A DNA stretch of 64,000 nt from UBA1660 sp964462035 (lineage in GTDB: Bacteria > Myxococcota_A > Polyangia > Polyangiales > Houyiibacteriaceae). The notes under the pieces were generated by a model. The model had not been told where the DNA came from and did no database searches. It saw nothing but the letters and a program-made list of their open reading frames with translations. Position 1 is the stretch's first letter, and every line of letters begins with the position of its first letter. Made by a program: the position numbers and the translations under genes. The stretch lies in contig CAYXAP010000047.1 of assembly GCA_964462035.1 (NCBI GenBank), positions 8,539 through 72,538 on the forward strand, read 5' to 3'. Shown here piece by piece: positions 50,532 to 57,289 of this stretch.

Positions 50532-50551
50532 TTACGCCAGATTAGGCGTAA
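50532..50551. promoter_or_regulatory. Inverted repeat TTACGCC-N6-GGCGTAA
   Basis: Perfect 7-base arms around an AT-richer 6-base spacer (AGATTA), in a stretch with markedly lower GC than the surroundings. It could form a hairpin or be an operator. It lies about 200 bp upstream of the beta-propeller gene start and 125 bp past the DUF4419 gene stop (at 50676, other side). Confidence 0.4.
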
Positions 50552-50578
50552 ATCCTTGGGATGAGAAGCGGCGAATGA

Positions 50579-50598
50579 CGATCTTCACGTGAAGATCG
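50579..50598. promoter_or_regulatory. Perfect 20-bp palindrome
   Basis: CGATCTTCACGTGAAGATCG is its own reverse complement. It lies 78 bp from the stop of the DUF4419 gene (50676) and 28 bp beyond the 7-base inverted repeat at 50532. A 20-bp perfect palindrome is improbable by chance in 64 kb. It could be a dimeric repressor site or part of a terminator, but has no T-run. Confidence 0.5.
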
Positions 50599-50675
50599 CG
50601 ACAGCGATGAGCAGGGCCGTGGGACAGCTCCGTGTCTGTCGGTGGTCCGACCGCGAACCCACGGATCGACCGCAC

Positions 50676-51740
50676 CTACTCCCGAACGACCGCCCACCCG
50701 AACGCTGGCGACAGCGCACCCGTGCCCTCCGCCTGGGCCACGCCGAACATCCCGGCAACGAAGCGCACGTCGATCGAGTCACCGGTCGCCATGTCGACGA
50801 TGCGAACGGGCGCGCTGACGAGACCTTCCGGGAGATCGCCGATCGCCGGGCCTTCCTCGTCTCCGTGGCCGAGCCACCCATCCCGCTCGTCTGCCGTACG
50901 GAAGCGTTCCCGCCAGTTGGCCACGTAGGGGCTCGCCACCAACTCGTTGCTTCGGTGGTCGGTGACGTAGGGGAAGAGCGCGACCAGCCAGCCGGTGAGC
51001 TCGGCCGGGCCCGAGCCGCTCTGGTACCGGAAGAAGGAGCGCCAGAACTCCTGGTCGATCTCACCGTCCGCGGTGCGGGCGAGCTCCTCGAGGATCGGCA
51101 CGAGCGCATCCGTCCACCACGCCAGGCCGTACTCACCGAGATGTCGCACTCGTGGAATCATCGACTCCCAATCGGCCCGGTTGCCGAGCAGGGTCACTCG
51201 AGGGATCCCACAGCCCATGTGAAACTCGTACTCGAAGTAGCCCTGAAACGTATCCATCAGACACACGTCATAGGCCGCGGCCTCGATGTCGCTGGTCGTG
51301 CTGAACCGTGCAGCGACCAGCTTCTGAAGCGGACCAACGTGCTCCCCGATGAGCCCCGCAAACGCCTCGAACACCTCGGGCCAGGGCACCTCGCCATCCA
51401 GCGTGAGGTCGGGCCGCCGCACCACGAGTCGTTCCTTGCCCTCGTGCCGAACGAAGCGCTCCCGCAGCTCCTCGGCGTTCTCGCGCACATGAAGAGCGAA
51501 GCCCTGCGCGATGCAGAACCACACGTCGTCCGGCCGGATCACCAGCGGGTGGTGATCGTAGAACGCATCGTGCGCGGCCTTGGCGAACGGGTGCTGTGTG
51601 GTGCATGCCGCGAACCGCTCCACACCCACGTGCACGGCGAGCGTGTCCTTCTCCAAGAGACTCCGCGCGGCGGCCTCGGCGTCGACCCCTTCGTAGCGCT
51701 CTCCAAGCCCGACATCTTCGCTCACGATGAACGTTTGCAT
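50676..51740 (-). CDS. DUF4419 domain protein
   Basis: 354 aa from ATG 51740. The chain has FAACTTQHPFAKAAHDAFYD, HHPLVIRPDDVWFCIAQGFA, LHVRENAEELRERFVRHEGK, then FSTTSDIEAAAYDVCLMDTF and YEFHMGCGIPRVTLLGNRAD, with a C-terminal GWLVALFPYVTDHRSNELVA. HPLV..PDDVW..I.QGFA followed by N....R..FV.HEGK and FST.......A.. .LMD....YF.Y.....CGIP.VTL.G...DW is the DUF4419 pattern, a widespread family of unknown function present in bacteria and fungi. Its length is right. Nothing nearby suggests a pathway. Confidence 0.85.
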   Translation of the reverse strand: MQTFIVSEDVGLGERYEGVDAEAAARSLLEKDTLAVHVGVERFAACTTQHPFAKAAHDAFYDHHPLVIRPDDVWFCIAQGFALHVRENAEELRERFVRHEGKERLVVRRPDLTLDGEVPWPEVFEAFAGLIGEHVGPLQKLVAARFSTTSDIEAAAYDVCLMDTFQGYFEYEFHMGCGIPRVTLLGNRADWESMIPRVRHLGEYGLAWWTDALVPILEELARTADGEIDQEFWRSFFRYQSGSGPAELTGWLVALFPYVTDHRSNELVASPYVANWRERFRTADERDGWLGHGDEEGPAIGDLPEGLVSAPVRIVDMATGDSIDVRFVAGMFGVAQAEGTGALSPAFGWAVVRE

Positions 51741-51981
51741 GCCCGGAGTATGGCACTCCACACGCGAACGTCCCGCCGCGCGAACCGAGCTGGATGCCGT
51801 CAGCCATTCCCGAGGGGGCACTCGGCGATCCTGTGGTCAACGGGATGAACTGGTCCGCTGAGCCCAGCCCGCTTCGGATGCCGTTCTCGCGGTGGTGCTG
51901 TGACGCAGTCGTCCGCGTTTGCTCCTCGATGCTTGCCGCGCACCCGGCGAAACCGAGCGTCGCGGTGGCGAGCACCATCAT
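51741..51981 (-). pseudogene. Possible lipoprotein remnant before the DUF4419 gene
   Basis: From ATG 51981 (or 52002) the sequence reads MMVLATATLGFAGCAASIEE, a strong lipoprotein signal with Cys14, then TRTTASQHHRENGIRSGLGS and SADQFIPLTTGSPSAPSGMA. The frame runs on past 51740 into the DUF4419 gene in another frame, where its translation becomes Arg-rich and not protein-like. The lipoprotein therefore appears to lack its own C-terminus and stop; either it is a truncated gene or a very short lipoprotein whose end I cannot place. The rest of the 51741-52078 gap holds nothing else I recognise. Confidence 0.35.
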
Positions 51982-52078
51982 GGCCAGGTGGACGCCGCAC
52001 ATCTCGAAAGCGTCTATGCCCCAGACCTCCCGTTATTTCATCGTGACGACCATAGACTGCAACGCCGTACTCAGGTAG

Positions 52079-52342
52079 ATGGCTCGTCTCATGAGCAAGG
52101 GCTTCAAGCACGGAATCGGATTTGTCATCGCGTTCGTCATCGGCTGTGCCAGCGCGCCACTGGTCGTCCCCGCGATCTCCGCACAGCCTGCGCCTCCGGG
52201 TGTGCAGCGCTGGGAGTACACCTGCTATCGGGACGCCGCGAGTCTGAACGTGGACGAGTTGAACCGATTCGGGTCGCAGGGATGGGAGCTCACCGGCTCC
52301 CGTGACCAGGGCGGGTTCCTCTGTTTCAAGCGACCGCTGTGA
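52079..52342 (+). CDS. Small exported protein, paralogue of the gene at 58885 (DUF4177-like)
   Basis: 87 aa from ATG 52079. KHGIGFVIAFVIGCASAPLV is a signal/lipobox (VIGC) and is followed by VPAISAQPAPP. The mature part is QRWEYTCYRDAASLNVDELN, then RFGSQGWELTGSRDQGGFLC and FKRPL. The pattern WEY.C......N.DELN..G.QGWEL......G..CFKRP is like DUF4177 (WEY....LN.LG.eGWELV) and is shared with the 91-aa protein at 58885. The DUF4177 fold is small beta-alpha; the function is unknown. It is preceded by no close gene on its strand. Confidence 0.75.
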   Translation: MARLMSKGFKHGIGFVIAFVIGCASAPLVVPAISAQPAPPGVQRWEYTCYRDAASLNVDELNRFGSQGWELTGSRDQGGFLCFKRPL

Positions 52343-52570
52343 GAACGGCGGTGGCTGGCCTCGTCGGTCGGCGCGCGATGACAGAGGGTGACCCATGAGC
52401 CTCGAGTCTTTCGAGGCGAACGTGGGCCGCGCGGAGGTGGATTGGACCGCCCGCTGACCTGCTCCCCGGCGCGGCGTTCATGGCTTGGCTCGTGTGGGCC
52501 TACGGCCTGGCCAAGCATTCGGGCGCGCGTACCCGTGCTGGCCGGCTCCGCCTGCGCTACGGAAGCGTCC

Positions 52571-53200
52571 ATGTTCCAGTGGCTTCAGAAGCTCTTTGGC
52601 GCGCGGCACCACTCGCTGGTCCCCATCGCTTCGTTGAAGGTCGGCGAGACCTTCGCCATCGAGGGCGAGGCGCTGGCGCTGGACACACCTCTGCCGGCTC
52701 CCTTCTCCGGTCTCCCCGCCGCGACGCTGACCATCGACCAGCAAGCGCTCATGAATCGGCACGGTGAGACCTTCGCCCAGCCCAGCCACCGTCGGTGGCA
52801 GAGCATCAACGACCTGGACTTCGGCCAGCGATTCTACGTCCGCGACGAGAGCGGCATCGTTCGGGTGGACCGCCAGGGTTGGTCGGCGTTGCGCGGTCTG
52901 AAGCAGCGCGGCCCGAGCCGCCCCACGCTGGAAGACGACCAGCGCATCGATGCCTTCCGCGCGGCCGCGCGCGACCTGCCGGGCATGGCGCAGGTGGAGC
53001 AGGAGGGCTTCGTCGGGAGCCTCGAGCGACGCACCTTCGAGCACGTGGTCCCCGAGGGAGCGCGCGTGCGCGTCATCGGGGTCGTCCATGACAGCGGGGA
53101 GCTCGCGCCGACGGGCAAGGGCGGTGGCTACCGCGAGGCCCCCACGCTCCTCGAGCTCCGACCGGGCGACGACTTCAAGCTGTCGATTCAGGTGCTGTAG
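52571..53200 (+). CDS. GIDE-like domain protein (209 aa)
   Basis: Starts MFQWLQKLFGARHHSLVPIA, then SLKVGETFAIEGEALALDTP and LPAPFSGLPAATLTIDQQAL. The order (kvGe.f.ieGea.ald.pl.aPfSglp.a) is like the GIDE domain of bacterial membrane-associated proteins, here without the transmembrane helix of the E3-ligase form. The rest has DLDFGQRFYVRDESGIVRVD and FEHVVPEGARVRVIGVVHDS, with a final strand DFKLSIQVL. There is no signal peptide. The binding role is inferred from the fold only. It converges with the lipoprotein gene at 53241. Confidence 0.65.
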   Translation: MFQWLQKLFGARHHSLVPIASLKVGETFAIEGEALALDTPLPAPFSGLPAATLTIDQQALMNRHGETFAQPSHRRWQSINDLDFGQRFYVRDESGIVRVDRQGWSALRGLKQRGPSRPTLEDDQRIDAFRAAARDLPGMAQVEQEGFVGSLERRTFEHVVPEGARVRVIGVVHDSGELAPTGKGGGYREAPTLLELRPGDDFKLSIQVL

Positions 53201-53240
53201 CCGGCGCGATCCGAAACCGACGCACGAACCGTCGGCGGCG

Positions 53241-53900
53241 CTATTCCGCGAGGTCGTTGGAGTCGAGCGGTGCGAACGAAGGGTCGTCCGCTCGGATCCT
53301 CTCGACGCAGGTGCGCAGAGATTCGGTCGGCTGCTGCCGCAGCCGCGTTCGCGCGTCGTCCACGAACGGAGCCCGGACATCGGTCTGCCGCGCTGCGCGG
53401 ACCAGGAGGAGGCGCTCGCGGCTGGCCGAGCAGGCCATCTGCTCGGACCCCGAGGGACTGGTCGCGTTCGACTCGAGGACATCGCCGTCGACCGGCGGTG
53501 GGTTGGCTTCGTCGTGTCGGGCGGACTCCACCAGTGCATCGAAGATTCGTGCTCGCTGCGCGAGCGCGTGGAGCTTCGCCTCCGTGGCGAGGTCGCCCTG
53601 CCGGAGCTCGGCGACGAGGGCCGCCAACACCGGTAGGGCGAGCTCGGCGCGCGCCTCGACGCCGAGTGCTGCCACCGCGCCGGCGGCTTCGGTGTGTGCG
53701 CACGTGCGGAAGCCGACCTCATCGACCAACGGACAACTCGCGGTCACCGACGCGCGGGTGCGCTCGGGGAGCGCGTCCAAGAATGGGTCGCTGACCGCCT
53801 GGACTGCAGGCTCGGAGGGGCTGGGTTCGGGCGTGGTCGTTTCGGCGGGCGCTTGGCTGGCGCACCCGAAGAAGACGGCGAGAAGCGGCGCGATGCGCAT
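53241..53900 (-). CDS. Helical lipoprotein of unknown function
   Basis: 219 aa from ATG 53900. MRIAPLLAVFFGCASQAPAE is a lipoprotein signal with Cys13. The mature chain is mostly helix: CPLVDEVGFRTCAHTEAAGA, ELALPVLAALVAELRQGDLA, TEAKLHALAQRARIFDALVE, ASRERLLLVRAARQTDVRAP and QQPTESLRTCVERIRADDPS. Four or five Cys could form disulfides. No family is named. A truncated copy of its start and of the ELRQGDLATE block lies at 48731-48802, showing that a relative of this gene once sat there. Confidence 0.7.
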   Translation of the reverse strand: MRIAPLLAVFFGCASQAPAETTTPEPSPSEPAVQAVSDPFLDALPERTRASVTASCPLVDEVGFRTCAHTEAAGAVAALGVEARAELALPVLAALVAELRQGDLATEAKLHALAQRARIFDALVESARHDEANPPPVDGDVLESNATSPSGSEQMACSASRERLLLVRAARQTDVRAPFVDDARTRLRQQPTESLRTCVERIRADDPSFAPLDSNDLAE

Positions 53901-54088
53901 GACGCCGAACGTAGTCCATAGCTCTGCGGCTACAACCATCGTCGGTCAGGTCCGTAGCGCGGCCTTCGAGCAGGCCTCGGCCTGAACGCCACGATCGACG
54001 GGAGCAGACCCATGAGCAGAACTCAGCCCGAGACGCGCCCCAACCGTGCGCCTCGCCTGGTTTTCGCCATCGCCTCGCATCGACAAGT

Positions 54089-54250
54089 GTGGGCAACCCA
54101 TTGATCGCGGCCTACTACGGCCGGCTCAAAGCCAGCGGCAAGCCGCACAAGGTCGCTGTCATCGCTGCCATGCGGAAGCTCCTCACACTCGTCTACGCCG
54201 TCGCCAAGCGGCGCTCCCCTTTCGTAGCGGAGCTACCCAAAACCGCTTGA
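54089..54250 (+). mobile_element. Remnant of an IS110-family transposase (C-terminus only)
   Basis: From GTG 54089 the frame reads NPLIAAYYGRLKASGKPHKV followed by AVIAAMRKLLTLVYAVAKRR, and ends PFVAELPKTA at TGA 54250. NPxIxxYYxRLxAxGKPxKVAxxAxMRKLLxxxxA is the C-terminal Transposase_20-side signature of IS110/IS1111 elements, whose transposases are about 340-400 aa. Only about 53 residues remain; the N-terminal RuvC-like part is gone. Its end abuts the broken Rpn-type gene. The region upstream (53985-54088) shows no further IS sequence I can recognise. Confidence 0.75.
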
Positions 54251-54819
54251 CGCGGCACACGGCATCTCAGTGCAAGCCGCGCGACGGCGGTCATCTGGGC
54301 CCGTTCATGGAGCTCCTGCTCCGTGCTCGCAGAGAGGTCATCCAGGAAGAACCCGAAGTCGACGTGGGTGTCGCCGAGCACGTCATGGAGCTCATCGGGA
54401 ATGACGAGGAGATCGGCGAAGCGGGTGGGAGCGGTCCAGCCGGTGGCCGAATGGTGGAGGACCGCGGGGACGATGAGCGGCAGCTTGCCGCTGGGGTGTT
54501 CCCGCATCCACTGTTCCCAGATGCGAGCCATGTAGACGAGCAGCCGAGCCGGCATCCGCGGGTCGACCGAGCTCTGATGCTCGAAGAGCACGTAGACCAG
54601 CGCCGGCTCGTCGCTGTGGAGCAGGGGGACTCGATAGAGCAGATCGACCTGGCGATCGGCGAGCTCCTCGTCCACGTAGGACGCTCCCGGCACTACTTCG
54701 AGACCCGCCAAGTCGAGCGCTGTGACCAGCGCCGGCGGCAGGAGGGTGCGGAGCTCGGCGACGGCGTGTACCGGGCTGGAGAAGATGCGCCGAAAGAGCC
54801 CCTCGCATCCAGGTGTGAC
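54193..54819 (-). pseudogene. Broken Rpn/PDDEXK recombination-promoting nuclease gene
   Basis: The minus-strand frame from about 54819 reads GLFRRIFSSPVHAVAELRTL, ALDLAGLEVVPGASYVDEEL, then VDLLYRVPLLHSDEPALVYV and LFEHQSSVDPRMPARLLVYM, with ARIWEQWMREHPSG and FGFFLDDLSAS. FEHQSS with the preceding VDLLY matches the PD-(D/E)XK nuclease of the Rpn/YhgA transposase-like family. There is no ATG, GTG or TTG before LFRRIF in this frame (a TGA lies upstream); the only start, TTG 54711, would drop the N-terminus. At the 3' end the homology stops at LALRC (about 54262) and continues into reverse IS110 remnant sequence. About 205 of the usual 300 codons remain. Confidence 0.7.
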
Positions 54820-54932
54820 GTCCTCCGCGTGTCTTACACCAAATCACTCGGCCTCACCTCGAGCCCGGCGACGGCGCACCTTCGTCCGATAGCCGCCTTG
54901 GAGCGCAGCAGCCGTGCGCTGTAGGCTCCCGC

Positions 54933-55439
54933 ATGGCCTCGGTACCGATGCTCGGCGACCACACCCACTTGCAGCGCGGAGCTCGCGAAGAGTTCTTCTC
55001 CGAGCTGGAGTGGCATTGCGCTGTGTACGTCTGGAGAGGCACCGGCCAGCGCGGCGGCATGGTGCAGATGCTCTTCCTGACCGATGAGGGATCGATCGAG
55101 GGCGAAGCGCTCGAGACCCTCGAAGAGCTCGTGACCAAGGCCGAGACGCAGTTGCTGGAAAGGCAGCTGACGCACGACCTGTCGCTGTCGCCGGCGGGCG
55201 CGGTGATCCTCGCCGCGGTGAAGAAGGCTAAGATCCCGTACCTGCGCGCCTACGACAGCAAGCTGGTGGTGCTACGTGGCACCAAGAAGGTGGGCGAGGT
55301 CGACGCGGACGAGGGACTGCCGCGCGTCGGCCGCCTCGGCGATCTGGCCCCGTTTCGAAGCGCCCTCGCGAAGCTCCGCTCGCTCACGAGAGGGCAGGGG
55401 CCGCTCGTCTTCCGGCGCTGCGCGACCCCCGAGCGCTGA
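54933..55439 (+). CDS. Hypothetical protein (168 aa)
   Basis: Starts MASVPMLGDHTHLQRGAREE and has no signal peptide. The chain shows FFSELEWHCAVYVWRGTGQR, a helix EALETLEELVTKAETQLLER, a strand AVILAAVKKAKIPYLRAYDS and KLVVLRGTKKVGEVDADEGL, and a basic C-terminus. It looks like a compact alpha/beta domain. I do not recognise the family. The nearby DUF1877 gene is on the same strand, 45 bp downstream. Confidence 0.6.
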   Translation: MASVPMLGDHTHLQRGAREEFFSELEWHCAVYVWRGTGQRGGMVQMLFLTDEGSIEGEALETLEELVTKAETQLLERQLTHDLSLSPAGAVILAAVKKAKIPYLRAYDSKLVVLRGTKKVGEVDADEGLPRVGRLGDLAPFRSALAKLRSLTRGQGPLVFRRCATPER

Positions 55440-55484
55440 CGCAGAACGGCGGGAATTCGCGAGAGACCCGGCTAGTATGTGCCG

Positions 55485-55964
55485 ATGGGCATGTACATGA
55501 CGCTCTACGCGGCCGATGCCGAGACCGTGGACCGCCTGCGCGGCGATGACGAAGCCGTGCTCGCTTGGCTGGAGGATGCCGACAGCGCGAACGAGTGCCT
55601 GGACCTGGACAAAGGATGGGACCTCGTGGGTCGGTTGTTGACCGGCGAGCTCGCCGGTCTGACGAAGTTCGCGTCGGAGCCACTCCACGAAGAGGATCTC
55701 GGCTACGGACCCGCGCTGCTCCTTCCTCCCGAGAACGTTCAGGCTCTGCGGGATGTAGCGGAAGGCAAGGACGCCGACGCCGTTCGCGCCTACATGCAGA
55801 GTGCCGAGTGTCGCGACGAGCCGCCCTACCCCTATTTCGAAGACCTGCCGGAGATCGCCGACGACGAGGAGGTCGCGTACTACGCCTCGCTCGTGGCGGA
55901 TCTGAGAGCGTTCCTGGACGATGCGATCGAACGCGGCTGCTTCGTCATCTCCGTCTTGGGGTGA
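55485..55964 (+). CDS. DUF1877 (YfbM-like) family protein
   Basis: 159 aa from ATG 55485 (in-frame GTG 55479 exists, but MGMYMTLYAADAETVDRLRG is the usual start). The family markers are present: MxMYMxLY...., CLDLDKGWDLVGRLLTGELA, GYGPALLLPPENVQALRDVA, and a C-terminal YYASLVADLRAFLDDAIERG with CFVISVLG. DLDKGWD..... .LTG....  GPA..L...V..L followed by YY......L..FL..A...G..vI...G is the DUF1877 signature. Members are small alpha proteins; they recur among immunity-like genes of polymorphic toxin systems. It converges with the gene at 56076, whose stop shares an inverted repeat with this one. Confidence 0.85.
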   Translation: MGMYMTLYAADAETVDRLRGDDEAVLAWLEDADSANECLDLDKGWDLVGRLLTGELAGLTKFASEPLHEEDLGYGPALLLPPENVQALRDVAEGKDADAVRAYMQSAECRDEPPYPYFEDLPEIADDEEVAYYASLVADLRAFLDDAIERGCFVISVLG

Positions 55965-56075
55965 GCGCCGGTTGCGCTGTCAGCGATGCGCGGGCCTGCG
56001 CAGCCGTCGGTCGGGGCCCTGACGAAGTTGTTCGAGCGACTCCCTGATGATGGTGAGTGCAGCGGGTTCTAGCGC

Positions 56076-56576
56076 TCACCCAATCGCGAGCGTCGCGACC
56101 ACGATGAACTCGTGGTCGAACTCGCGCTTCCCCACGTAGGCCTGCGCGATCTTGCCGGTCCAGTGCACCTGCAGCGCGCCGTCTTCGAGCTGGAAGCGGA
56201 ACGTGTGGCCGGCCACCGCGTCGTGGCCGAGGATGTAGCAGTGGTCGAACGCGAGGTCGTCCCAGTCCCAATCGGTGCGTCCAACCACATCGTGGTCGAC
56301 CCTCAGTTCTCGCCCATCGAGGTCCTCGAGGCGCGTGACACCCGCGGGGCAGGGAATCCGGCCCGAGAGAGTCGCCGCGTGGTAGTTGCACCAAACGCCC
56401 GGCGCCTCCCAGTCCGAGTCGACCTCCGCATCCTCGAGATCGCGCTCGGCGTAGTAGTCGGCGCTCTTCAGGTGCACACGTAGCGAGGGGCTGTCCCCAG
56501 ACACCAGCGTGAGCTTCAGGGTCGCCGCGTGCCCCTCGGGCCAGGGATTGCCAACGAACGTGATCCGGCCGTTCAT
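56076..56576 (-). CDS. Hypothetical protein (166 aa)
   Basis: MNGRITFVGNPWPEGHAATL begins the chain, followed by KLTLVSGDSPSLRVHLKSAD, YYAERDLEDAEVDSDWEAPG, then VWCNYHAATLSGRIPCPAGV and FDHCYILGHDAVAGHTFRFQ. There is no signal peptide or membrane segment. Several His and two or three Cys in the middle are notable. It is the last gene of a same-strand row (AgmX-domain gene, CPCC remnant, HEAT gene, this gene). I do not recognise the family. A bacterial immunity-like role is a guess from the row. Confidence 0.6.
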   Translation of the reverse strand: MNGRITFVGNPWPEGHAATLKLTLVSGDSPSLRVHLKSADYYAERDLEDAEVDSDWEAPGVWCNYHAATLSGRIPCPAGVTRLEDLDGRELRVDHDVVGRTDWDWDDLAFDHCYILGHDAVAGHTFRFQLEDGALQVHWTGKIAQAYVGKREFDHEFIVVATLAIG

Positions 56577-56714
56577 GGATCTCCACTACCACGCCGAGCG
56601 CGCCCGGTCCGAGTCCCGGCGGCCTGGGTCCCAAGGAGCAGGAGCGTAGGTCGAGAGTCGCTGGAGCCTCGGCAACGGCACACGTGGGCCACGGGCGGCA
56701 CACCCAGGACGGAA

Positions 56715-57077
56715 TCATGCTTGACTCGCCGACGGCACCGCCCAGCCGAGGTAGTGCTCGAGGTCTTCCACAGCTGCGTCGGCGCGCCCTCGCACGTACT
56801 GGTCTTCATCGGACAGCGCTCGCACGACGAGCGGAAGCACGACTGAACGATCGAGCTGCCCGGTCGTCCGTACCAGATGACCGAATCCGAGAATGGCATT
56901 GCCCCGGACGTTTGGGTGCTCGTGGGCTGCGAGCTCCACGCAGATCGCCTGCGCCCACTTCGCGTCCGGTGGATCCATCGAGACCACGATGGGCACGTAC
57001 AGCAGCGTGCGCGGATCCGATTCCGCCATCACCGCGCCCACGTCTTCACGCGTCCAACCATCGCCGAATGGGCCCAT
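56715..57077 (-). CDS. HEAT-like repeat protein (120 aa)
   Basis: 120 aa from ATG 57077, two bases from the stop of the CPCC remnant (TGAGGATG), so translation is probably coupled. The chain reads MGPFGDGWTREDVGAVMAES, PLRTLLYVPIVVSMDP-type strand/helix, then ICVELAAHEHPNVRGNAILG, FGHLVRTTGQLDRSVVLPLV and DEDQYVRGRADAAVEDLEHY. H-P-N-VRG-NAI-G-FGHL and DxxxYVRGRAxxAxxD are the HEAT/PBS helix pairs (D..VR..A...L) of short solenoids. A partner protein is inferred but not identified. Confidence 0.75.
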   Translation of the reverse strand: MGPFGDGWTREDVGAVMAESDPRTLLYVPIVVSMDPPDAKWAQAICVELAAHEHPNVRGNAILGFGHLVRTTGQLDRSVVLPLVVRALSDEDQYVRGRADAAVEDLEHYLGWAVPSASQA

Positions 57078-57079
57078 CC

Positions 57080-57287
57080 TCAATTTCGCTCCGGTGGCAT
57101 TTCCTCGCGCGTGGGTCGCCGCACGTGCGGCAGGAAGTCCGGGTCGGCGGCTCCCTCTGCGAGATAGAAGCGTCGCGCTTCTTCGAGGGAAGGGCGATTG
57201 GCTCCGTCGCGAAGGCTAGGGTCTTCGAACTGCAGGCGGTCATCTTCCCACCAGCAGACCGGACAGACCGCGTAGGGACTCGCTCCT
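57080..57287 (-). pseudogene. CPCC-type Cys-rich zinc-finger protein, 5'-truncated
   Basis: Directly after the TGA of the AgmX-domain gene (same frame) the sequence continues GASPYAVCPVCWWEDDRLQF and EDPSLRDGANRPSLEEARRF, then YLAEGAADPDFLPHVRRPTR to a TGA at 57080. CPVCxWEDDxxQ...P..R.GAN..SL.EAR.F is the second half of the CPCC family, in which an upstream CPxCG knuckle of about 25-30 residues should precede. No ATG, GTG or TTG start exists in this frame, so the 5' end appears lost. Because a GAGGAGG-like site lies just before, it may still be translated from a non-standard start; this is less likely. Confidence 0.6.
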
Positions 57288-57289
57288 CC

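Noticed and set aside
51794..52078. Plus-strand open frame of 94 codons with a good ATG
   Set aside because: No signal peptide or protein-like order; it lies opposite the lipoprotein signal on the minus strand.
52395..52457. 20-codon open frame MSLESFEANVGRAEVDWTAR
   Set aside because: Too short to judge, no ribosome-binding site or conservation evidence.
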